This document shows positions 34,845-45,199 of a stretch of DNA of 64,000 nucleotides, piece after piece. Position 1 is the stretch's first letter; every line of letters starts with the position of its first letter. The position numbers and the translations under genes are program-made. This DNA comes from Acestrorhynchus altus (taxonomy: Eukaryota > Chordata > Actinopteri > Characiformes > Acestrorhynchidae), in contig CM067515.1 of assembly GCA_034509495.1 (NCBI GenBank), positions 15,814,558 to 15,878,557 of the forward strand, written 5' to 3'. The notes below the pieces were generated by a model. The model did no database searches and was not told the DNA's origin. It worked only from the letters and a program-made list of their open reading frames with translations.

Positions 34845-35225
34845 TGTATATACACTGTCAATGTTTTTTGAAACCCTTTCGGATGAATGCATTCATTTAA
34901 GTTGCATCCACTGCTGACACATAAGTGCAAATGCACAAACATCTTGTCTAACATGTATTTCCAATGTAATCGGACTCTCTGGAGCAGAGAAATTTGAATT
35001 CATTGGCACCAAGTCTAGCACCAGGTGTGATGATCATCCAATACCTGAATCAGTTCCTCACAGCAATGCTGCAGAGTTGGTATAAAGTCTTTCCTGGACA
35101 GTAGAGAGAGTTACTCCAACAAAAGCTGGATAAACTCTTTCTAATACTCTTGATTTCAAACGGTGAATAAGTAGGAATCCAAATACTGTCACCCTTGTAG
35201 TGTACATGCTCCTAACACATTGCTC
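34845..35225. mobile_element. Non-autonomous TGTCCAAA-type Tc1 element, decayed
   Basis: The interior GGATGAATGCATTCATTTAAGTTGCATCCACTGCTGACA is shared with 56950-57402. AGAGAGTTACTCCAACAAAAGC is shared with 32805-32925. The ends TATACACTGTCAATGTTT and CACCCTTGTAGTGTA are eroded inverted repeats. No ORF. Confidence 0.7.
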
Positions 35226-35288
35226 TGATTGAAATGTTGTATGCCAATTATGTTGTAACTGTAAACAGTATTGTGCTAGTCTTGTAGA

Positions 35289-35485
35289 TTACATTTACAT
35301 ATACATTTTGTTTATGGCATTTAGCTGATTCTTTTATCCAAGGTGACTTACAGCAATCCTCATATTATAGAGGTGGGCCAGAGTAGTGTTCGGTGTCTTG
35401 CCGAAGGACTCTTATTTGTGTAGCCCAGATTAGTTGCCCAGACTGGGAATTAAATCCCACATGTTGTGCTGGCTCACTGGTGGTA
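35289..35485 (-). mobile_element. SINE with L2-type tail, minus strand
   Basis: Read on the minus strand, it starts with a decayed tRNA B-box (GTGGGATTTAATTCCCA). A GGCAAGACACCGAACACTAC body follows. It ends in GTAAGTCACCTTGGATAAAAG and AATCAGCTAAATGCCATAAA, the conserved 3' tail shared with L2-clade LINEs of fish. The same tail closes the LINE fragment at 37825-38286 on the opposite strand. Confidence 0.65.
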
Positions 35486-36099
35486 TTATTTTAAAGCATC
35501 TTCGTTGCTGAATTGTAGTCAGTGTCACTCTGGCAGATTTTCTCTTTCCTGATGTGATATGCAGCTGTTTTAGCACAAAAGGGGTCACAGATCCCTGGAA
35601 ATTGGCTGACCCGTATCACCTGGAAATATCTGACTAAGAACTGTATCCTAATGTTCTAAATGAGCTCTGAGGATTGGTCTGTCCTGAACAATGGCTGAAA
35701 TAGCATCAGAATCTCCACTGTAATGTGATGATTCTTATGCTAATAAGTGCTAAAGATTTGCATTAAGGCCTAACTTGTAAAATGTTAGGAGCATTTTTGT
35801 TATGCTTATGACATTTATTTCCAGATCAGTCAGCGGTCGAGTGAACATGTTTTTTGGAGCAGTGATGCAGGATATTTTCAGGTTTGCAGATTTTCAAAAC
35901 TAACCTTATGAACCTTTTGGTGCATTGTGGAGCATAAGTCTTATGGGGGACTGTTTGACCTGGTAAAATGCAAATAATATGTTATTAATATTTAATATTA
36001 GGAGTTCCACTAATGGAAACTATTAGAAATAAATATATTTATTTGGCTTCAAAGGAACAAAATGTTTTTGTTTTGAGACCCCCATTCTGAGCATATTAT

Positions 36100-36275
36100 G
36101 GTAATTATCAGTGCATAAGGAACTCTGAGTTGGTCCCTGAGTTGGAGCCCTACGATGGAGTAGCGCCCTGTCTAGGGTTGTTTCCTGCCCTTGCGCTCAG
36201 AGTTGCCGGCTGGGCACCGGCTCCCCCGTGACCCTATTCAGGAATAATCGGTACTGAAAATGGATGGATGGATGT
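36100..36275 (+). mobile_element. LINE/SINE 3' end with ATGG tail
   Basis: TGGAGTAGCGCCCTGTCTAGGGTTGTTTCCTGCC, CCGTGACCCTATTCAGGAATAA and a terminal GAAAATGGATGGATGGATG form a retroposon 3' end frequent in fish genomes. Only the tail is present. Confidence 0.65.
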
Positions 36276-36564
36276 TGTGTGTAGTGAATGTATTTTAATA
36301 TCACAGTCTTTAATTTTTCCCATATTGCCCACCCTCTTCAGAAATCTGACTTGTGAGACTAAAGTTCATTTCCCTCCCCTGAAGTTGTGTGCTGTAAGTG
36401 GTGGAGACGGACTGATGGGTTTTTCTACAACTCTGCCGATGTTTAGAGATCAGGGTCAGCTGATGGCCAATATGTGCTGCTGATTAATAATAGCTGATTA
36501 ACACGCTAAAATGTCACACCAACAATGACGAGTGGAATGACATTTAACGGTCATAGTCACATCA

Positions 36565-37449
36565 TTTATTGAACACTGACTTGAACCATCTTCATAAATA
36601 CAAAACAATTAAACTGAAAAACAAAGTCCTCAAGTAACCAACAGTCAATACAGAATTTTGTGCACCTGGCATCAAACATCTGTAATGCAAATAACAGCAG
36701 CAAACCCATCATTTCTGAGTGAAGGAAATGATAAACTTTACAGAACAATATAAAATGGAATGTGCTTTAATATGAACTCAATTGCAGTCCCTGAGTGTTT
36801 CTTATTCTACCCATCTTTCACTGAAAGTTCTCTGTTCTCACATTTTAAGAATGGCAGGTTGTTCTGCATGTTCTCCTGTGAGGTGGCTCCTCTTGTCATA
36901 AAGCTCATCAGTCCATTGGCCTTCATCTTCACTTCAGTCTATAATTCCAATATAATATATTGTTTAAAAGAACCAAAACCATTCATTGATGTAAGCAATC
37001 TGTTAATTACAAAAACACAAGTTACAAATCAATTACCATAATCTAGTACCGTAATCACAAAAACATAAACAACTTTGTCATGCTGCACAGCCTTGTATGC
37101 AAGGACGGTGCTAAACCCTTAGTGATTTATGACATTCTTGACAGTTAACATTTATATAGCTTTAATGACAGTAATAACTGTGAGGTGTATATACAGTCAT
37201 TGGTTGGAGCAGGTCACTATATTAGGTTAATGTCCATTTTTATTCGCATTACACAGCTGAGGGGAACACGCAGATGTGCAGGTTCTTTTCATTAATACAA
37301 ATAAATTGAATGGAAATCCTGTTATTGTCTGCATCAACTAAACCATACTTCCAGTCACACTGCAGGGTCTGTGAGAGCTGCCTCCTTCTCCGCCCCACAC
37401 AGTGTAAAAATCTTTGACTGCGATACAGTAAAAAAATAAAACAGAACAA
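36565..37449 (-). other. Minus-strand ORF with downstream AATAAA (unassigned)
   Basis: On the minus strand a frame ends at TAA 37249-37251 after residues such as TLQCDWKYGLVDADNNRISI. A possible acceptor (ACTGTATCGCAG) lies just upstream at about 37415. About 680 bases of AT-rich DNA follow, then a minus-strand AATAAA (plus-strand TTTATT, 36565-36570). This is the layout of a last exon plus 3' UTR, yet the protein is not recognised and no upstream exons are evident. It may be a small nested gene, a gene relic or chance. Confidence 0.2.
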
Positions 37450-37824
37450 ATAACTTTGGGGCTAATATGTTAAAGCAGCTGCTGATAGTTCTCAACTACA
37501 GTATTTTTAAAGTTAACTGTACGTTAGCACACCTTCACCCAGCTGTGAAGATTCTATGCTGTTTTTTCTTTCATTAAGTGAAGCAACACTTCATAGTTTA
37601 CTATTAACATATAGTAAATATATGACCACAGGACTTCAAAATCTTAACCTTTATCTACCAGGACTGTTGCTATTGTCTTCCAAACGTTTTGGCTTGGGGT
37701 CTTTCACATGTAGCAGCACGTTTCACTGCACCAATAACACCGGGCTGTCTGTGGATGGGACTGACTTAAAATCAACGCTACTAAACTATCAGGCAATGCC
37801 GATTTATATAAAAAAAGGTGGAAG

Positions 37825-38286
37825 TGGAAGTTCCCTTCATTGGCTCCCTGTAGCTGCCTGTAGCTCAGATTCAAAACCTTGATGCTGACCTACAAAGCCA
37901 AAAATGGACCAGCCCCTCCATGCATGATGGCAATGGTCAAAACTCAAGCTGTACCAAGAGCTCTTTGAGCTTCAAGTACAGCACGGCTTGACCCACCGTC
38001 CCTCACAACACAAGGAAACTAGGTGGTTCTGGCACCAAAATGGTGGAATGAACTTCCCCTGGGGCTCCGAACAGCTGAGTCCCTCTCTGTCTTAAAATGC
38101 AGACTGAAGACTCATCTGTTTCAGGAGTATTTAACTCCATAAAGACATTTCTTTCAACAGGATCTAAGCGTGAAGAATATCTAGAATCTAGCCTTGTCTA
38201 CTAGCTAAGGATATTCTGAGTGAACAGCAAAGCACTGTTGTAAGTCGCTCTGGATAAAGGGCGTCTGCTAAATGGCGTAAATGTAA
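37825..38286 (+). mobile_element. L2-type LINE 3' fragment (reverse-transcriptase ORF tail plus 3' UTR)
   Basis: SLHWLPVAA (37835-37862) is the hallmark of the C-terminal region of many fish LINE ORFs. It continues in a broken frame through FKTLMLTYKAKNGPAPP-like residues and WWNELPLGLRTAESLS-like residues up to SRLKTHLF-like residues near 38125. The 3' end GTAAGTCGCTCTGGATAAAG followed by GGCGTCTGCTAAATGGCGTAAATG is the L2 tail. It is 5'-truncated and inactive. Confidence 0.8.
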
Positions 38287-41200
38287 GTTTGTGTTCAATA
38301 TCTTTTTAAATGCTTCATGTTTAAGAACATGGTAAAAGATGCATTTTATAAGGCACCAAAAGTGTTATATAAGGGACTGGTGTAGCATAGTGGGCAGCAA
38401 CACTACCTACGGTTTAACACAAGCACACTATACTATACCATAAAGACACAAAACTGTACATTCTCCTACCTGTTTCCCATAATTCAGTTGTAAATGGCTA
38501 CATTGTGTAAATGTTTTTGTGCAAATTAAATATGGTTTTATTTCTTGGTTAATTCAACTTTCATTTCCGGTTTTGCCACTTAAACCCTAAATGCACAACC
38601 CCTGTTGTTTTAAAATTATTTATTAAAAGACCCGTCATTTGTGAACTGCACTGTACAAAATATAAGGACCGCCTTGCCCACTTTACTCTGATGGGATGCA
38701 TCCTGCCTTGCTGACATTAGTTTCCATGAAAGATAATTGTCGAGAGACCCTCAAAAGAGGCTGACTGGTGTGCCCAGTGATCGAGTGTTAAGTTTTGATA
38801 TGCTTATTCCAAATAGATTATGTAAAATCGTCACACCCTTATTGCCAGCCCACTAGCCATGTAACTCTACGGGTGCTCGCCAGACTCCCTGGAGAAAGCC
38901 TGAGGTCTGGCAGTCCAAACTAGACACCCTCTCACTGGAGGTCACATTTCCTTGAGTGTTTTCATGCAGGCAGATGTTGCTGTACTCCCAGTGCATGCTG
39001 GGTGTCACACTGGTGCCAGATGGACGCTCCACTGTAACCTGAGACTGAGGAGACCTGATGGAAGCATTGCTCAGTGTTTTCACTGACACACCATTAACCA
39101 CTAGAAAGCTTTTCAAGCATTTACTCACTTGTTCTTTTTCATGTTTCAGAAAAAAAGCTGTGCTGATTGGCCATTAGAGCATTGACTTGTGTTCGAGTCA
39201 TTTCCTTTTCAGTTCCTTACTCCCAGCATGTTTGACGTTAATGCCATATTATTGATTTAATTAGCGTTCTGAAAATAACTCATCTGTTCTTGCAGATTTC
39301 TTTGTAGTGTATTGTGTCCTGAAAGTTAGTCAGATGGTCTGATATTGGTCATCAATATCTGGACCTGCTACTAAAATGTTTATCATAGCATACGGCACCA
39401 GAATATTGGTGGAGCTCTGTCATCTGTTGTTTTTGTTTTTTTGGGACACATTTGTTGCTGCATTTTTAATCTGTAACAATGTAGATAGAAGTGGGTTTTA
39501 GTGTGAAGCACTCCATTCTAAAGACACTGACCAACTCCGAATTGCTTACAGTGGTGGTGACTGGAATCAGATGTATGGAGAGCAGACAAAGTACTCGCAA
39601 CCATTTGGTTGGAATACATTTCAGGTTTCATTGTCTTACTATAGTTTTGTGAAGATTATGGCTTAAAACACCTTGTTCATTGTATGCTGGGCAGGTAAAT
39701 ACATGCAGGATGTACCTTTCTGTACCTGGAAGAGAAAGGTTATTGTACACATTAACAATAATATAGTGTATATATATCTTATCCTCAATATTTCATATAA
39801 AACTGCCTTTGTAGATTCACTTTTGGTTCAGAAGTTTACTAAAATAGCTATGATTGAACAGTAGATATCACACCGTGTGATTTCTGTCACCAACACTCAA
39901 GAAATTTGACTTGATTTGGATTCTCAAGAGGATAAACAACATTGTCTGTAAACAAGGTTGAGCAAGTTAACCATGTTTGTGAATGTGATCATGACAACAT
40001 GAATCAGTAGCTACATTTGTTGCTGGTTCCAACGAATCAGATTGATTTCATTTTTGATCTAGAAAGCTTTGTTGTTGTTTTGGTGATCAGTATCCACTGG
40101 AGAATTTTTGATCTTTGTGCTCCGAGACTAAATAGTGCACGCAGCAGTGAGTTTTGGCTTTCCTCAATATGAGGCAAGATCTGTGAATCAGAAGAGAAGT
40201 ATAGTTTTCAGACGACTGTCAGGTTCGACTGAGGTTCAGTTGTTTCAGCCTGTTATTTTCTCAGAGGACAGTGAAGAAAAACACAGAGCTGGTCAAACTG
40301 AATGGGAGAGAAATCACAGAGGAGTCTCCATGAAACAAGAATTACACCAGGACCCATGTATATTTAATCCTGTCCAGCTTTTTTTCCATCAGTTTTAACA
40401 TCAGCACTCTGAACAATTAATTATTTTCATACTGAGCCTTAATGTTGTCATTAAAAACATTTCTGTTTAATTCAGTTATTGAGAGCAAAACAGTCATTAA
40501 CATTAAAACTAGAGCTGCACAATATATTTCAGCAATGTCGTGCAGTGTCATTTAAGGCAAATTTTATGAAATGTTCCAAAATTTTCCTGCTGGATAAAAA
40601 AGGAAAATTCCCACTGTTCTCCGTTTGCATGACACATCTATCAGCACAATCTGGTGTCTGCAAGGCAACAATAGTGGACATTATTCTCAGCCATGGTAGC
40701 GGTCAGGAACATCTTAGAGGGTAAATAGACTCTAAGAAATGATATTATATGAAATATATGAAAATATATTATATAATAATATAATTATTAATATAATAAT
40801 ACAGATCAGTTTTACTTGGTGCCTTTCTTTGTTTTTAAACCAATACTGAAGGAGACTAACTGGTAATGCACACATGCTGTAAAAAACAAAATTGTAGCTC
40901 AACCACTGCTATAAATGATTTCACATCATTAATCAAAACATCAGTGAACTACTATACACACATACACACATGCACACATGCACACAAACAGATTAAACAA
41001 AGCATTTTAAAGGAACTGGGAGCTTTATTCAGAACTGAATTGAAGATATTAAACATACTATAAAAGTCATTTTAAGAAACCTTGTGATAAAACTAAAATG
41101 ATTTATAAACTTTAATATATAATCTTACTATATATGGTGAAACGCATTCTGCCTGCTCAGGCGACTTCCTGGTAAATGTGTTTACAGAAATGCGCCATCA

Positions 41201-41755
41201 TTTCTCTGTCCACAGCAGGGGGCTGCCCTAAGCTGCTTCAGATGAAGATTTAAGTTCTTAACACAACATGATGGCTCAGCTGGTAGAAGGTTATGTCATG
41301 CGCCTCATACAGACAGTAATCTCTGCTGCATGCTAGTGGCTTTTGGAAGCCTTTAAGTGATTATTATTTTCTTCTTATTTGTGCTGTAAAATGTCCCTTA
41401 GACAGCCCATAGCAGCAGTCTGTTTTGCTTAGTCAACAATGAGTTTGTCATGGTCTGTAATGTTGGGTAGAAGTAGGTTTTTAATACTATTTCCAAATGT
41501 TCTTATGGTTTATGGTATTACCTTAGCAGTGACTCCACCTGTCATACCTGTAGCTTTTGGTTGGGGCACTAGACAGAACTCTGGCTTGGAGATGAAGATC
41601 AAATTGTTTAAATATAGTTGGTCATAAAGGATTTCATGTGGCTTCCAAATTTTTTCATTGTATTTTTGACGTCATATATAGTATCTAAAATATACTGAGA
41701 TGATTTTTTTTATTTTTGCACATTCACCTTAATGTTTTGTGTTTTTGTCTTTCAG

Positions 41756-41825
41756 GAGCCGATTAAGTCCAGAGCACCACAGCTTCACTTGGAATACAGA
41801 TTTTATAAACAGTTGGGAAACTCAG
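41756..41825 (+). CDS. csnk1g2: csnk1g2 coding exon 2
   Basis: The acceptor is TTGTCTTTCAG ending at 41755 and the donor is TCAG|GTGAGC at 41826. The 70 bases encode residues 75-97 ([20 protein letters not shown] then GNS) plus the first base of codon 98. Glu86 in LHLEYRFYK is the alpha-C helix glutamate that pairs with K73. The exon leaves phase 1, completed by AG in the next exon. Confidence 0.95.
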
Positions 41826-42870
41826 GTGAGCTTCTCTGATTTTAGTTATTTTTTTAATTCATTGCAGGCAATCCTTTCTCATCATCTGTGTCTGCTCTCT
41901 GTGCTGTGAGAACCACGGGGGTGGCAGGTTCTGATGTTTTTGATGTGGCACTTTACATCTCTGCCGAGAAACGACAGAGGAAGAGCTTGTCTAGAGGATT
42001 GCAGTTCAGCTGGGTTCAAAGGTCAGAGTCGACCTTTTGTAACGTGCCTCCATAGGCCCAGGCCCAACCGATGTTCTGTGCCTTGCAGATATCTATCCCT
42101 CATTCTAGTGGCAAACAGCTCACAGACCTATTAAATGTGAGTGTTCAGGACAGACCTATGTGATGGCTGCATGTGCAGTACTAAAATCAGCTAATGTGCT
42201 AATATAAAGTGACACTGTTTAGATTACAGGTGTTATTCAGTTGAAAGGCCAGTTAACATTCATTTTATGGGTTTTTAGCTGTGCTGTTTAATGATTGGCC
42301 AGTTTTGTTCTAGGCAGTTTTTTGTTTGTTTGTTTGTTTTGTTTATACCATCCTCCTATAAATCTATTCTGCACTATTTCTGATATGTCCTCCGACTAGG
42401 GGTGGGCAATATGTTTAAAAATACACACTCTAGACAGATTCTTAATACACAGTAGCGACTGATTCCTAAAAGTGCTAATTACACTTTTTAAAGTTTTAGT
42501 TGTGCTCACATCTAATGCTGTAGATCTCTGCTGATGAGTGTTATGGGTGCTCTGTGTGTGGCCACACAGCAGCTGCTTATTCATTGAGGAATATTTCTTA
42601 AAGTATGTTTGATCAGAAGGCTCTGTGATTTCTGAATGAGCTTATGAAGGATGATTCTTGGGGCTGTGTGGCTGGTAAAGCAGGTGGAACATCTGGCCTG
42701 GCTGAATGAAATTGCCGTACATGTTTCAGGGCCAGGAGGCTGATCTTTGATCCTTTTTAAGCCCTTAAATGAAAAGGATGAACAGCTTGGTCAAAGCCTG
42801 AGCGCTCACGTCCATTTGATCAGTGGACTGGAAGGATGACTTTCAAGAATTGCCTCAGCCCACACACTCG

Positions 42871-42873
<3 letters not shown>

Positions 42874-42963
<90 letters not shown>
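42874..42963. repeat. (CA)n microsatellite, about 45 units
   Basis: A perfect CA run, the longest on this strand in the window. Confidence 0.97.
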
Positions 42964-42965
<2 letters not shown>

Positions 42966-43539
42966 TATGCTTTAATGTCAGGACATGGAAATCATACATA
43001 ATTTATGTATTACCAATATATATTATTGTATTATCATATGTAATATGTATTCTTCTCCTTATTATATATGTTTGCATATGTAATAGTGACATATTAATAG
43101 ATTTTAGCCTGTATGTCTTGTATGTGTAATAATCTGATCAGCATGAACCTTCACTGACCATTGAAAGGAGTAAGATTTTTAACATTGGAGGGTATATTAT
43201 TCAGCAAGTGAACAATTAGTTTTAATAATAAACATGACATTTGCACTCGTTGTAGTATTTCAACAAGTTAGCAAACTCCACTGGAATGTGGTGTTTGAGA
43301 TGAAATGAAGTTGTTGTGCTGCTCCTGTTGCTTTATTTGAGGTAATTGTTCCGTTTTGTAATTTGCCCAAGACTGTATTCTGAGTGTCATCCCTTAGAAA
43401 GCAAACAAATTCCACACAAATGGTAATCTGTGTAGCATATATTCTGAATATTGTCCTTTTTTGTAATCTGGCATGAAACCTTTTCAGATATGGATGTGTG
43501 CTGTACACTGCCCTCTCATAATCAGTACTTACCACAACT

Positions 43540-44260
43540 GAACAAAGGAAATAGAACCTATGACATGGTTCATGGATGCTTAAGGCTTATTAATGCTCAA
43601 GGAGGCCCCTATTTACAGTTTAAAAGACTTAAAGGATCCTCTTTAATGTCTAAAGACACCTTCAGAGGTCTTTTGGATTCTTCAGGTCAGAACTGTTTTG
43701 GTAGCACTAGATGATGCAAGATTTAGGTGGCTTGCAAGTTTATTCAACCAAAACAAATATTGTCAAAACTCACAGAGACAAGTCTCACCCTTGCATAGAC
43801 ATGATGCTGACAGTTTGCTTCTACTTCTACCAGACCAAAAACTGTTCTAAAGACATTTAAAGTTTTAGATGATTTAGGCCGTCTCTCAAAACCTAAGAAC
43901 AAGATTTATGAAAGAAGAAACAGAGGCCCGGTGGCTAAGACTGCAGTGAAGTCAGTGCTGGCATATTTGACAGCGTGGCTTAAACTTTACTGCTCATTTC
44001 TCATCAAACACTGTCCCAACTGTGAAGCATGGGGCTGGCAGCTTCTCAGAGCTGAAGAATGAATGGATGGTGCAAAATACAAGTAAATACTGCAAGCCGA
44101 CCTTCTTTTCTCTGCCAAAAACTAAAGCTTGGGGGAATATTCTGCTTTGTGCAGGACATTGATTAAGGCTAATAAGGAATCCAGATGTCATCCAAACAAC
44201 CTAGAGCAGATGTGTTTTAAGATTGGGGAGAAATCATTCTCATGCCTTGAGCAAAAATGA
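43540..44260 (+). mobile_element. Remnants of two Tc1-like transposases
   Basis: 43560-43720 retains ACTTAAAGGATCC, GACACCTTCAGAGGTCTTTTGGA and GTCAGAACTGTTTTGGTAGCA, the 3' coding end of the family at 7583-8040. From about 43740 a second element includes minus-independent plus-strand CACTGTCCCAACTGTGAAGC then ATGGGGCTGGCAGC, encoding the T-V-P-T-V-K-H-G-A-G-S block of Tc1 transposases. Both are frame-broken. Confidence 0.7.
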
Positions 44261-44599
44261 TAGAACACAGTAGACTGTTGTTGCAAATACTTGTGATATT
44301 TGTAATAGAATCTGGTTGCATATGGAGTATATCTACCCTGTGTCTTTCAGGTTTACTTAAATGTACTAAATGTACGCTGTATGTTCTAAAATGTACTAAA
44401 ACAGTTGTCTATGTTAACACATGTAAGGCTGTATTTTGACAAAATCCTGGTGATCTGTTCAGTATGTCTCAATACTGAATTTTAAGATTTAGGGTATTGT
44501 AATATTTATTTATTTTGATTTATGTGTGTATTCTTTAATTTATGGAAAACTGTCATCATATAAAACACAGCATCATACCCCTAAAATCAGAGTTAAAGA

Positions 44600-44890
44600 A
44601 AAGCTACCCCATACGAGAGATATTCGAGTCCAGTCAAGACTTTAGGCTAGAGTCAGTCAAGTCTCAAGTCAGTATACACAAAGCACAAAATGTATATTAC
44701 AATGTAGTCGCTTTCTGTAACTTTTCCACACTGTGCCTGGATTACGTAATAACTATTGTTCAAGCTATCATTCACGAGTCCAAGTCGAGTTGCGAGTCAT
44801 TAAGGAAGAGTTGCAAGTCAAATCTGAATTCTAATTGTGTGCGACTTAAGTGTGACTCTGACTCGATTTCCTAACTCGAGTGCCCATCTC
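44600..44890. repeat. Dispersed 'GAGTC/AAGTC' repeat
   Basis: Reiterated GAGTC, CAAGTC and CGAGTCCAAGTCGAGT words ending in AACTCGAGTGCCCATCTCTGCC are typical of a fish non-autonomous DNA repeat. No coding potential. Confidence 0.55.
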
Positions 44891-45199
44891 TGCCCCATAC
44901 ACAATCAGACTCAATAAGCCTCTTTCTACTTTCTCTTTCTAAGCTCTTTGCACTGTGGGGTGCCCTGTTCTGAGTGTGGGCTGTGTGTCAGTGATGTCAT
45001 TGACAGGGTGGATGAGGATGAGGGAGCCTGCCAGCTCTCTGGTGCCAGAGCGGCAGCTCCCTGAGTGTTAAGAGCAAGTGAGTGCAGGGCTGTCCTGCAG
45101 TATTTATAGACACAGCTTTTCTCAGCTGGGCTGCCATTATCGAATATCCACCTCAAAGGCATGTTGCTGGAGCTCCTCCTGAAGAACATGCCTCAGATA

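Larger units (their letters stand above)
23526..41755 (+). other. csnk1g2 intron after coding exon 1 (18.2 kb)
   Basis: The intron holds the transposon relics, microsatellites and candidate ORFs listed separately. Stretches 23526-24200, 26945-28350, 28920-32800, 33300-34840, 38290-38850 and 39130-41755 show nothing that can be named beyond AT-rich intronic DNA. Exceptions are short 'GGGCTGCACAATAT'-type ends (near 40505) and a tRNA A-box-like word at 41270-41290 (TGGCTCAGCTGGTAGAAGG) lacking a full cloverleaf. A GC-richer block at 30830-30990 could be conserved non-coding DNA. Confidence 0.6.

Noticed and set aside
41265..41330. tRNA-like word TGGCTCAGCTGGTAGAAGG
   Set aside because: It has an A-box-like start, but no matching B-box, acceptor stem or anticodon arm could be folded. 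Probably an eroded SINE head or chance.
42836..43129. 97-codon ORF through the (CA)n run
   Set aside because: His/Thr repeats from the microsatellite followed by AT-rich intron sequence.
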